From the NCBI RefSeq assembly GCF_009832745.1, contig NZ_VRMJ01000008.1:1-64000 (forward strand): a stretch of DNA of 64,000 bases, written 5' to 3'. Within the stretch, counting starts at the first letter, position 1; the number at the start of each line of letters is the position of its first letter. Below, piece after piece: positions 27,536-35,346 of the stretch. The notes beneath the pieces were generated by a model. That model saw only the letters and a program-made list of their open reading frames with translations. It had not been told where the DNA came from and ran no database searches. A program made the translations under genes and the position numbers. Source of the stretch: Polaribacter septentrionalilitoris. GTDB lineage: Bacteria; Bacteroidota; Bacteroidia; Flavobacteriales; Flavobacteriaceae.

Positions 27536-27850
27536 ATGGGTTTATTTGGTATTTTTAATCAGAAAGACAAATCTGGAGAAATAAAAGAGTATTTAGAAAA
27601 AGGAGCAGTAATTTTAGATGTTAGAACTCAACAAGAGTGGGATGAAGGCCATACTGAAGGAGCAAAACATATTGTATTAAATGTGATTCCTGCTGAAGTT
27701 GAGAAAATTAAATCTTGGGGTAAACCTGTAATTGCTGTTTGTAGAAGTGGAGGTAGAAGTGGGCAAGCTACTCAATTTTTAGCTCAAAATGGAGTGGATG
27801 TTATTAATGGTGGACCATGGCAAAATGTAGATCAACACGTTGCTAAATAG
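27536..27850 (+). CDS. Single-domain rhodanese-like protein
   Basis: The 104-residue protein has ILDVRTQQEWDEGHTEGAKH and the active-site loop VCRSGGRSGQA with catalytic Cys69. It could transfer sulfane sulfur (persulfide carrier), for example in sulfur relay; the substrate is unknown. There is no signal peptide, so it is probably cytosolic. It is likely co-transcribed with the upstream hydroxylase. Confidence 0.92.
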   Translation: MGLFGIFNQKDKSGEIKEYLEKGAVILDVRTQQEWDEGHTEGAKHIVLNVIPAEVEKIKSWGKPVIAVCRSGGRSGQATQFLAQNGVDVINGGPWQNVDQHVAK

Positions 27851-27852
27851 TT

Positions 27853-28239
27853 TTAACTATTAAAACTTCTTTTTTTTAAGCGCTGAAATCTTCTGTATAT
27901 TCTAAGAGATTGTGTAAGCTTTCTAATTACAGCAAAAGCACCACCAAGCATTGCGCCTACAAAAGCACCCATTGTTAAGGGGTCATAGTCGTGACCTGTA
28001 ATTAAATATTTTAGATAAAAAGTTATGATTCCGATAAGAATTGAAATCAAAAAAACTTGCAGTTTCGATTTTGAAAGATGTGCGTAAAAACCACAAATTA
28101 TTCCAGTAATTATAGATGTTGCTGTAATTTTTGAAAGAAACAACTTTGAGATGGAGGTGTCTTTCGAAACAAAAATAGTTGTAATAAACATGCCTATTAA
28201 AATTCCGAAAAAAATACCTAAAACTACTTTTTTAATCAT
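27853..28239 (-). CDS. Small multi-pass membrane protein of unknown function
   Basis: A 128-residue protein with four hydrophobic segments (about 5-24, 40-56, 61-78, 90-108) and a strongly basic C-terminal tail (RIYRRFQRLKKRSF). Gly-rich helices (MGAFVGAMLGGAFAV) suggest tight helix packing. I recognise no family. It follows the response regulator gene by 47 bases on the same strand and may be part of that transcript. Confidence 0.65.
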   Translation of the reverse strand: MIKKVVLGIFFGILIGMFITTIFVSKDTSISKLFLSKITATSIITGIICGFYAHLSKSKLQVFLISILIGIITFYLKYLITGHDYDPLTMGAFVGAMLGGAFAVIRKLTQSLRIYRRFQRLKKRSFNS

Positions 28240-28286
28240 TTTTATGAGGGGGAATTAATATTCATAAAAATACACAAAATTTTACA

Positions 28287-28940
28287 TTAAATTAAATTTC
28301 TTTTTTGTGCTTTCATCACAGCTTCCATTTTACTATGTACTTGTAATTTCTTGTAAATATTTTCAATGTGTTTTCTTACTGTAGAAGGAGAGATAATCAA
28401 ATTATCTGAAATTGCATTGTAATTTAACCCTTTACTTAATTGAATTAAAATTTCAGTTTCTCTCTTTGATAGTTTTATTTCTTCTTGATGAGTTGTTTTA
28501 GTGTCTAATATTTGAGGATTTCTCAATAAATTTAAAGTTTTTAATGCGATACTTGGTGTCATTGGAGCACCACCTTTAGTTACTTCTATAATACTTTTAT
28601 ATAACTTTTCTGCATCAATTTCTTTTAATAAATATCCATTTGCACCTGCTTTTATGGCTTTAAAAACACAATCATCATCATCTACAACGGTTAACATGAT
28701 TACTTTAATTTGAGGATATTTTTTCTTGATTAATTCTGTAGCTTTTATACCATTCATTTCTGGCATCTGAATATCCATCAAAATTACATCAATGTTATGG
28801 TTTTCTTCAAGTTTACCTATTAGTTCAGCACCATTATTTGCGTGAAATTTAACAGAAATATCATCAAAAAAAGAAAGTTTTTCTCTGATGGTTTTTACTA
28901 AAAAGTAATTGTCTTCGGCAATGCAAATTTTTAAATTCAT
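28287..28940 (-). CDS. LuxR/NarL-family response regulator
   Basis: Residues 1-120 form a receiver domain: acidic pocket AED near 8-10, phospho-acceptor Asp56 in VILMDIQMPEMNG, Thr in MLTVVDD and Lys in LLKEIDAE. Residues about 150-212 form a LuxR-type helix-turn-helix (LSKRETEILIQLSKG, AISDNLIISPSTVRKHIENI). It is the partner of the two kinases encoded immediately upstream. A palindrome at 28990-29007, about 50 bases before its start, suggests autoregulation and gives the regulator its own promoter. Confidence 0.95.
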   Translation of the reverse strand: MNLKICIAEDNYFLVKTIREKLSFFDDISVKFHANNGAELIGKLEENHNIDVILMDIQMPEMNGIKATELIKKKYPQIKVIMLTVVDDDDCVFKAIKAGANGYLLKEIDAEKLYKSIIEVTKGGAPMTPSIALKTLNLLRNPQILDTKTTHQEEIKLSKRETEILIQLSKGLNYNAISDNLIISPSTVRKHIENIYKKLQVHSKMEAVMKAQKRNLI

Positions 28941-28987
28941 TGGGTTAGTTATTTTATAACTAAAGTATTGTTTAAATGGGTGTTAAA

Positions 28988-30967
28988 TTATACGTCATTT
29001 GACGTATTTCTGAGTTTGGTAATAGCAATAACTTTAGTTCCTTTTTTTAGTTCTGATTTTATTTGAACTTTTCCATCAATCTCTGCCATTCTTTTTTCCA
29101 TATTACTCAATCCATTCCCTAAATCTACAGTATTGATATCGAAACCAGTTCCGTTATCTTTTACAATTACTTCAAATTCATCTTCTTTCTTTTTTAGATG
29201 AACTTCTATCTCTGATGCTTCTGCATATTTAAGAGCATTATTAATGGCTTCTTGAATCACTCTAAAAATATTCATACCTACTATAGAGGTGAAAGATGTG
29301 TTTTTATCAATATCATAATTGACCTCAAAATTGATGTTTTCTGAGGCTAATTTTGCTTTTTCAACAAAAGATAATATTCTAGCGTGTAAATCTTCAACCG
29401 TAATTTCAGATTTGTTCATTGCCCAAATGGTATCTCTTAACTGATGAATGGTATCTGAAGTGAAAGAACTGATATTAGATAACTTGTCTTTTAGTTTCTG
29501 ATTTGCATCTTTAGAAATGAATTTTAAATTGTCTATAGAAGAAATGATAAAAGTTAATTGAGAGCCAATATTGTCATGCAAATCTCTTGAGATTCTTAAA
29601 CGTTGTTCTTGCAATCTATTTTGGGTTTTTATAGTAGCTAAGGCATCTTTTAAATCTATTTCTTTTTGGAGTTGTTTCTTTTTAAACTGATTTTTTTTGT
29701 GAACCGCATAAAAAACAATTCCTAAAATTAGAAGTGCAGAAATTAAAAGAATGCTGTATAAATTTCTGTTTTTTATGGCCAATTCTTTTTCTAATAATTC
29801 TTCTTTTTGAATTGCAATTTGCTTCTCTTTCTCAGCAGTTTTATATTTAGTTTCTATATCTGTAATTTTTGCAATAACTTTATTGTTGTAGATAGAATCA
29901 TTTAAGTATTCAAATTTTGTAAAATAGTGTTTTACGCTGTCTGGTTGATAAGTATTACTCTTTACAGAAATCAATCCTTTATAAATAAATAGCAATTGTT
30001 CTGTAGCGTTAATTTTTTTTGTTTTGCTTAGTGCTGCATGGAGTTGTTTTTCCGCTATTTTATATCTTCTTTTATCGATATTTAAATTGGCTAAATTAAT
30101 GTAGCTAGAAACAATACCATAAACATCATTTATTTGTTCTCTTATGGCAAGCGATTTTTTAAAAAGAGAGAGAGCTTCATCAGATTTCCCATCATTTTGA
30201 TAATAAGTACCTAAGTTATTGTAGATTACAGAAAGTTCATTGTTTAATTTTAATTTTTTTGCAAGAGGTAAAGCTTTTTTGTAATAAAATTCAGAACTGT
30301 CTTTTTTCTCTAAATAACTGTATATATCTGCCAGACCATTGTAGCTGTATACATAACCAACAGAGTCTTTTAATTGCTTTCTTATTTTTAGAACTTCTTG
30401 ATGGGTTTGTAAAGCTTTTTCAAACTGTTTAGAATCTTTGTATAAATTCGCAACATTATTTAAGTTCATTGCTACTAACTTATCTTGATTGAAGCTTTTA
30501 TATATTTTAATAGACTCTAGAGCATAATAAATTGCAGAGTCTAAACTAAATAATTGGTTATGAGCAATACCCATTTTATTGTACAAACTAGCAATACCTA
30601 AACTATCGTTGTTGCTTTTTCTGATGTTAAGCGATTTCTTATAATACACCAGAGAAGAATCAAACTGAGCTATTCTGTAGTGAATAATTCCAATATCATT
30701 AAAACCCTGAGCAATCCCTTTTTGATTGTTTGTTTTTTCTGATAACTTAAGTGCTTGTTTGCTATATTTAAAAGCAGAATCAGCTGCAAATCCAGAGAAA
30801 TACCAGCCTAAATCACCTAGATATTTAATTTTAAGAGAATCACTTATAGAAGAATCTTTCAGTTTTTCTTTTAAAGCATTTATTTGTTTTTGTTGAGAAA
30901 AAATTGAGCTAGCAAAAAGAGCCAAAAAAAAACAAATAATTAGGTTCTTGGAATTTATAATATTCAT
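28988..30967 (-). CDS. TPR-containing sensor histidine kinase (HisKA_3 type), copy 1
   Basis: The ATG at 30967 gives a signal peptide (LIICFFLALFASSIFSQ), then about seven periplasmic TPR units (to about residue 330), a coiled segment, a membrane helix (near 400), and the cytosolic kinase. The H-box RISRDLHDNIGSQ has phospho-acceptor His464. The ATPase domain follows with EAINNALKYAEAS, DNGTGFD and GLSNMEKRM. It is expected to phosphorylate the adjacent regulator. The kinase half is nearly identical to the next gene upstream, 15 bases away. Its last codons (T-S-N-D-V) coincide with a regulatory palindrome. Confidence 0.93.
   Translation of the reverse strand: MNIINSKNLIICFFLALFASSIFSQQKQINALKEKLKDSSISDSLKIKYLGDLGWYFSGFAADSAFKYSKQALKLSEKTNNQKGIAQGFNDIGIIHYRIAQFDSSLVYYKKSLNIRKSNNDSLGIASLYNKMGIAHNQLFSLDSAIYYALESIKIYKSFNQDKLVAMNLNNVANLYKDSKQFEKALQTHQEVLKIRKQLKDSVGYVYSYNGLADIYSYLEKKDSSEFYYKKALPLAKKLKLNNELSVIYNNLGTYYQNDGKSDEALSLFKKSLAIREQINDVYGIVSSYINLANLNIDKRRYKIAEKQLHAALSKTKKINATEQLLFIYKGLISVKSNTYQPDSVKHYFTKFEYLNDSIYNNKVIAKITDIETKYKTAEKEKQIAIQKEELLEKELAIKNRNLYSILLISALLILGIVFYAVHKKNQFKKKQLQKEIDLKDALATIKTQNRLQEQRLRISRDLHDNIGSQLTFIISSIDNLKFISKDANQKLKDKLSNISSFTSDTIHQLRDTIWAMNKSEITVEDLHARILSFVEKAKLASENINFEVNYDIDKNTSFTSIVGMNIFRVIQEAINNALKYAEASEIEVHLKKKEDEFEVIVKDNGTGFDINTVDLGNGLSNMEKRMAEIDGKVQIKSELKKGTKVIAITKLRNTSNDV
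28990..29007 (-). promoter_or_regulatory. Palindromic operator, copy a (upstream of the response regulator)
   Basis: ATACGTCATTTGACGTAT: 7-bp arms TACGTCA/TGACGTA around two central bases, plus a flanking A/T pair. It overlaps the last codons of the upstream kinase gene. Its centre (28998.5) is 35 bp from the centre of a -7-like box TACTTTAG at 28967-28960 on the minus strand, which serves the regulator gene. Confidence 0.65.
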
Positions 30968-30982
30968 AAGCAATAAATTAGC

Positions 30983-31007
30983 CTACAATTTACAAATAAT
31001 TTGAATA
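30983..31007 (-). repeat. 25-bp direct repeat, copy 1 (3' end of kinase copy 2)
   Basis: The last 25 bases of kinase copy 2, including its TAG stop, are identical to 32827-32851 in the same orientation. Confidence 0.85.
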
Positions 31008-32803
31008 TTTGTGCCTTTTTTAATTTCTGATTCAATTTTAACTTTACCATTAATTTCACTCATTCTTTTTTCCATGTTACTTAAGCCATTACCTAAAGAA
31101 ACTGTTTTAATGTCAAAACCATTTCCATTATCATCAATAGCAATCAAAAGTTCATTGTTTTTTTCGTTGATAGCAATAGTGATTTTAGAAGCTTCTGCAT
31201 ATTTTATAGCATTATTAATGGCTTCTTGTACTACCCTAAAAATATTCATGCCTGCTAAAGAAGAGAAAGAAGTACTGTCATCGATATTGTAATTGACTTC
31301 GAAAGTGATATTCTCTGTAGCTAATTTTGCTTTTTCAATTAATGATAATATTCTAGAGTGAATATCTTCCATAGTTATTTGAGATTTGTTCATTGCCCAA
31401 ATGGTATCTCTTAATTGATGAATAGTTTCTGAAGTAAATGAACTTATATTTGATAATTTATCTTTTAACTTCTGATTTGCATCCTTAGAAATAAATTTTA
31501 AATTGTCTATAGATGAAATGATAAAAGTTAATTGAGAACCAATATTGTCGTGCAAATCTCTTGAAATTCTTAAACGTTGTTCTTGTAACCTGTTTTGAGT
31601 TTTAATTGCAGCAAGTGCATCTTTTAAATCAATTTCTTTTTGTAATTGTTTCTTTTTTAATTGATTTCTTTTGTAAACCGAAAAAAACACAATTCCTAAA
31701 ATTAAGAGAGAAGCTCCTAACAAAACCGAATAAAGTGTTCTGTTTTTTATAGCTAATTCTTTTTCTAACAGCTCTTTTTTCTGGTTGGCAATTTGTATTT
31801 CTTTGTCTTTAGTATCAAATTCAACTTCTAATTCTGCTATTTTAGAGTTTGTTTGTTTATTTAATATGCTATCATTAAGTTTGGTTAAAATCTTGAAGTA
31901 ATTCAATGCATTTTTAACATCATTTTTATTCTCATAGTTTTTGTAGATATACTCTGTGGCATATTTTCTTAGAGGATAATATGAATTTTGAATGGCTAGT
32001 TTTTCCGATAATTTAAAATACTTTAAAGATTTAGTATAGTCTTTTTTTGCAAAGAACAAATCACCCAAATAGAGATAACTATCAGTTATACCATACAAAT
32101 CATTTCTTTTTTGTCTTATTTTAAGTGCATTAAAAAACTCTTTTTTAGCTTTAGAATACATTTTCTTTTTTAAATATACTTCTCCAATATGAGTTTGAGC
32201 AAAAGGAATGCCAATACTATCCTTATTTTTTAAACATAGGCTTAAAGATTTTTTGTGATAATAAAGTGCGCTATCTAACTGATTTTTTCTTTGTTTTAAA
32301 ACTCCATAATTATTGTAAGCTCCAATAAGTCTGTATGTACTAGAAACCTCTTTTTCTAAAGTTTTTATTCCTTTATTCATATAAAAAATAGCCTTTTCTA
32401 AATCTCTATTTTTTATTTGCCAACCTAGATTTATATAACTGTCTGCATAGTTTTCAAAATCATTTAACTCATTATAAATATTGCTTGCTAGAATAGTATT
32501 TTGAATAGCCAATTCTAGCTTAGATGAAAAAAAGTAGGCTAGAGATTTTTTCTTATAAACATCTGCCAAAAATTTCTTGGAGTTTAATTCTTTAGCAATG
32601 GTTTCTGCTTTAGTAATAAGCGAAAGATATTTTTTAGTGTTTGTAAGTGCTTTATCGTATTTAATAGAAAGAATTGTGTCTAAAAAAGATTCTTTAGAAT
32701 TTTTTTTCTCTAAACTAAGTATAGCGTCTAAATAGTTATTGTTTTGTGCTTGATAAATTGCACAAATAAAAAAAAAGAATAAACAAAGAAGTTTCTTTTT
32801 CAT
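30983..32803 (-). CDS. TPR-containing sensor histidine kinase (HisKA_3 type), copy 2
   Basis: This paralogue has a signal peptide (LCLFFFFICAIYQAQ), TPR repeats (about 90-300) that differ clearly from those of copy 1, a membrane helix (near 350), and a nearly identical kinase core: His418 in RISRDLHDNIGSQ, NNAIKYAEAS, DNGNGFD, GLSNMEKRM. Shared dimerisation helices suggest the two kinases could form heterodimers reading two different periplasmic inputs. A 25-bp exact direct repeat at its 3' end recurs upstream of its 5' end, a scar of tandem duplication. Confidence 0.93.
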   Translation of the reverse strand: MKKKLLCLFFFFICAIYQAQNNNYLDAILSLEKKNSKESFLDTILSIKYDKALTNTKKYLSLITKAETIAKELNSKKFLADVYKKKSLAYFFSSKLELAIQNTILASNIYNELNDFENYADSYINLGWQIKNRDLEKAIFYMNKGIKTLEKEVSSTYRLIGAYNNYGVLKQRKNQLDSALYYHKKSLSLCLKNKDSIGIPFAQTHIGEVYLKKKMYSKAKKEFFNALKIRQKRNDLYGITDSYLYLGDLFFAKKDYTKSLKYFKLSEKLAIQNSYYPLRKYATEYIYKNYENKNDVKNALNYFKILTKLNDSILNKQTNSKIAELEVEFDTKDKEIQIANQKKELLEKELAIKNRTLYSVLLGASLLILGIVFFSVYKRNQLKKKQLQKEIDLKDALAAIKTQNRLQEQRLRISRDLHDNIGSQLTFIISSIDNLKFISKDANQKLKDKLSNISSFTSETIHQLRDTIWAMNKSQITMEDIHSRILSLIEKAKLATENITFEVNYNIDDSTSFSSLAGMNIFRVVQEAINNAIKYAEASKITIAINEKNNELLIAIDDNGNGFDIKTVSLGNGLSNMEKRMSEINGKVKIESEIKKGTNIQIICKL

Positions 32804-32826
32804 AAGATGATGAAAAAAGTATTTTA

Positions 32827-32851
32827 CTACAATTTACAAATAATTTGAATA
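32827..32851 (-). repeat. 25-bp direct repeat, copy 2 (in the kinase remnant)
   Basis: Identical to 30983-31007. It encodes the same kinase C-terminus (IQIICKL, stop) in the remnant upstream of kinase copy 2. Confidence 0.85.
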
Positions 32852-32980
32852 GTTCTTCCTTTTTTCAGGATTACACTTTTTTAAAGTACCTTTTTGAGTT
32901 TAAAACTATTCTTTTTTTTAAAACAGTAATTACAAGTTGATTGTCTTTTTTACTGATAGAATTGTGACTTTAAAAGTGTT
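32827..32980 (-). pseudogene. Remnant of a third histidine kinase ATPase domain
   Basis: Translated on the minus strand, the segment shows FKVTILSVKK, then after a frameshift DNQLVITVL, and finally after another frame change LKKGRTIQIICKL-stop. These align with the end of kinase copy 2 (SKITIAINEKNNELLIAI and IKKGTNIQIICKL). The G-boxes are missing and the frame is broken at least twice. It is therefore a decayed 3' end of a related kinase, not a functional gene. Confidence 0.7.
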
Positions 32981-32982
32981 TT

Positions 32983-33270
32983 TTATTGAAAAATTTCACT
33001 TAAAGTAAAGTCAATATCTAAAACACCTACTTTAATTGTTTGAATTTTTTGCTGTGTTCTTTTTTGCAAAGAGTTAATTTGTAGTGGTATATGATCGAGT
33101 TTTTTAGAAATATTTTTTTCTGTTTCAATTTCTGCATAAATGACCTTTAACCTATCAGACTCTTCTATTTTTATTCGCTTGTATTTTATAATTAAATAAA
33201 TACTTATTACAGCAACTAAAAATAGAAGAAATAGAGAAATAGTGTTTATATTTTCTGATAGATTTATCAT
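32983..33270 (-). CDS. Small membrane-anchored protein, possibly the 5' part of the decayed kinase
   Basis: The ATG at 33270 gives 95 residues: one membrane helix (SLFLLFLVAVISIYLIIKY) followed by a charged coiled region. The run YAEIETEKNISKKL resembles the segment before the H-box of Bacteroidetes kinases (typically KKLHDE), but here LDHIPLQ follows and the acceptor motif is absent. It is immediately upstream of the ATPase remnant. Either this is a truncated kinase whose stop at 32983 arose by frameshift or deletion, or an independent small protein. It follows the YD-repeat-like gene by 15 bases. Confidence 0.5.
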   Translation of the reverse strand: MINLSENINTISLFLLFLVAVISIYLIIKYKRIKIEESDRLKVIYAEIETEKNISKKLDHIPLQINSLQKRTQQKIQTIKVGVLDIDFTLSEIFQ

Positions 33271-33285
33271 CAACTAAAAGTTGTG

Positions 33286-34605
33286 TTATTGCAAGTAAAA
33301 AGTAATTTGATTATCACCACTACCCATAATTAGCATTGCATTTATATTTTTTTTACGTAAGTATAATGGATTATTAAACATTGCAAAAGTACCTTTAGAT
33401 TTACTGTTTTTTAAGACCCAAATATGTCTTTTTTTACTTTTTTCAAAAGCATATTCATCTACTGTAAAGTTTAAGTATTTTGTATCTGCACCATTAATCA
33501 TTACTTTAAATTCTACTTTTGCCCCTTTAGATAATTTTGATCCATTAGATATTGTAGCAGTTACATCACCAGAAATATCAGAAATTTTACCTTTCATATT
33601 CACAAAAGTATACCCCCAATTTTTTTGTCTAAAACTAGGCATGTTATTAGAATTGGTTGTTAAATCTGTATTTGTTGTGGTCTTCTTTTTTGTTTTTTTC
33701 TTAACTAATTCAACAACTTCTACATTAGCAAAATTTCCGTGTTTGTTAATAAATCTTTTATCAAATTCTGTACTACCAGAAACATCACCATTATCAAAAT
33801 AAATTTCTCTAAAATAGAAGTATTGGTATTTACCAGATCTATAGTGTTTTTTTACCCAGTTGTCTTTTTTATCGTAGACATAGTCATAGATAGAAGTCGT
33901 ATTTTTTTTGCCAGCATAATTAGATTGTTTTAAGTTGCCTTCTCTATCGTATTCATAAGTAGTTGTAGAATTTCCGTATTTGCTATTAGATTTGTACGAA
34001 GTTTTTTTACCATCTTCATAGACAGTTGTGTATGTCCCTACAATGCTTCCATCTTTACTACTAAAACTTGTTCTTGTTTCTGTCTTTTTTCCTCCTCTGT
34101 AAGAATAATTTACTTCTGCAGTGAGTTTGCCAGATTTATTGTAATCTTTTTTACTGGTAACTCTACCTTTTCTATCATTTTCATAAACAGCATAATACTT
34201 ACTACCATCTTTATAGACAGACTCTCTTTTAGTAAGATGTCCTTTTCTATTGTAGGTGTATTTATATTCAGTAGAATATTTACCTCTAGTGTCACTGATG
34301 TCTTTTGTACCTGTTAAAAGTGCATCACTATTGTAATTGTAGAGTTTTTTTGTTGGACTAGAATCTGAATACGTACTATTATACCAATAATAGGTTTCAA
34401 TCAGGTTTCCTTCTTCATTGTACCTTTTAATGTCTACTGATTTTTTTACAAAACCACCACTATTTTTATCGTAAGAGTAATAGTGTTGGATGACTTTCCT
34501 TACGTTTTTGTGTAAGTTTTGAGATTCTAAATTATACATTTCAGTTTGACTGAATCCGTCAAAGTGAAATAAAATGCATAAAAAAAAGATTGATAATTTC
34601 TTCAT
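33286..34605 (-). CDS. Exported protein with YD-like repeats
   Basis: A signal peptide (LSIFFLCILFHFDGFSQ) precedes about 250 residues of repeats of the pattern YxYDxxGxLxxxxxxxxxG (examples YNEEGNLIETYYWY, YNRKGHLTKRESVY, YEYDREGNLKQSNY). These resemble YD/RHS or MORN-like beta repeats. After a linker of K and T (KKKTKKKTTTN, about 305-320) there is a separate C-terminal domain of about 110 residues (SKGAKVEFKVMINGAD). It lacks the RHS core and any toxin domain. The function is unknown. A palindrome at 34756-34771 lies upstream. Confidence 0.75.
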   Translation of the reverse strand: MKKLSIFFLCILFHFDGFSQTEMYNLESQNLHKNVRKVIQHYYSYDKNSGGFVKKSVDIKRYNEEGNLIETYYWYNSTYSDSSPTKKLYNYNSDALLTGTKDISDTRGKYSTEYKYTYNRKGHLTKRESVYKDGSKYYAVYENDRKGRVTSKKDYNKSGKLTAEVNYSYRGGKKTETRTSFSSKDGSIVGTYTTVYEDGKKTSYKSNSKYGNSTTTYEYDREGNLKQSNYAGKKNTTSIYDYVYDKKDNWVKKHYRSGKYQYFYFREIYFDNGDVSGSTEFDKRFINKHGNFANVEVVELVKKKTKKKTTTNTDLTTNSNNMPSFRQKNWGYTFVNMKGKISDISGDVTATISNGSKLSKGAKVEFKVMINGADTKYLNFTVDEYAFEKSKKRHIWVLKNSKSKGTFAMFNNPLYLRKKNINAMLIMGSGDNQITFYLQ

Positions 34606-34755
34606 GGTTTTTGTTTTTTAAGGTTAAATATAATTATTTTAAAGGAGATGGTTGGCTTTGTTCTAGAAAACACCAACCATCTGTAACCCTAAAAAACAAT
34701 CTTAATGTTGTAAATTTCTTTTTACAAATCTCACAAAAGTTTACGTAAAAAAAAA

Positions 34756-34771
34756 TACGGCATCTGCCGTA
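34756..34771 (-). promoter_or_regulatory. Palindromic operator, copy d, or bidirectional terminator
   Basis: TACGGCATCTGCCGTA with A-tract on the left and T-tract on the right. The arms match the family consensus TACGKCA/TGMCGTA. On the minus strand a -7-like GAGATTTG at 34732-34725 is centred 35 bp away, as in the other copies. The A/T flanks also make it a good terminator for the gene ending at 34797, so it may serve both roles. Confidence 0.55.
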
Positions 34772-34796
34772 TTTTTTTCCTTTTCATAACATTTTT

Positions 34797-35270
34797 TTAG
34801 TTTTTTGGGGCACTGAATGATCCTTCTGTTACCGTTTTTGTAGAATTATTTGCACTTGCATTAATACCTGTAAATGTACCTGTTACTGTTGTAGCAGTGT
34901 CTTCAGTTATTTCAATTGTTCCAGATCCTATATTAAAAGTTGACATCCAGCTTGCAATTGGGTCTATAGTTCCATAAGAAATACTGTTTACATTAGTAAG
35001 GTTGTCTCCTGTTTTATATGTGCCAACACCAGTATAATTGGTAATATTAATTCTAATATATTCTCCATTTGATGTTGAGCCTTGAACAGCTAAAACACCA
35101 CTAGAAACTACTGCACCTACTGTAGCTTTTAAAGATGACCAAGTTTGTCCATCTACCTTTGCAGTTAATGTACCTTCTCCAGATAACCCTAAATCTTCAT
35201 CAGAACTGTTGCTACAAGATGTTAGAACCGCAACAAAAAGGAATAACATTAGTTTTTTTAAATTTTTCAT
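34797..35270 (-). CDS. DUF6252-like lipoprotein
   Basis: The signal peptide has a lipobox (AVLTSC) followed by an acidic linker (SNSSDEDLG). The mature 135 residues are a beta-rich domain: LTAKVDGQTWSSLKA, LAVQGSTSNGEYIRINI, GTYKTGDN, and GTFTGINA. This pattern matches small DUF6252 lipoproteins of Flavobacteriaceae, which have no known function. A palindrome at 35327-35346 lies about 57 bases before the start codon. Confidence 0.82.
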   Translation of the reverse strand: MKNLKKLMLFLFVAVLTSCSNSSDEDLGLSGEGTLTAKVDGQTWSSLKATVGAVVSSGVLAVQGSTSNGEYIRINITNYTGVGTYKTGDNLTNVNSISYGTIDPIASWMSTFNIGSGTIEITEDTATTVTGTFTGINASANNSTKTVTEGSFSAPKN

Positions 35271-35326
35271 ACTATTTGTTTTTTAATTATTTTTGTACAA
35301 AAATGTTGTATAAACAATTGGTAATC

Positions 35327-35346
35327 AATACGTCATATGTCGTATT
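35327..35346 (-). promoter_or_regulatory. Palindromic operator, copy c
   Basis: AATACGTCATATGTCGTATT is a 20-bp palindrome with one mismatched pair. Its centre (35336.5) is 35 bp from the centre of CATTTTTG at 35305-35298 on the minus strand, a -7-like box for the lipoprotein gene at 35270. It directly abuts the stop codon of the upstream gene. Confidence 0.65.

Noticed and set aside
33286..34605. RHS toxin or polymorphic toxin
   Set aside because: No RHS core-associated motif, no variable toxin domain and no immunity gene follow.
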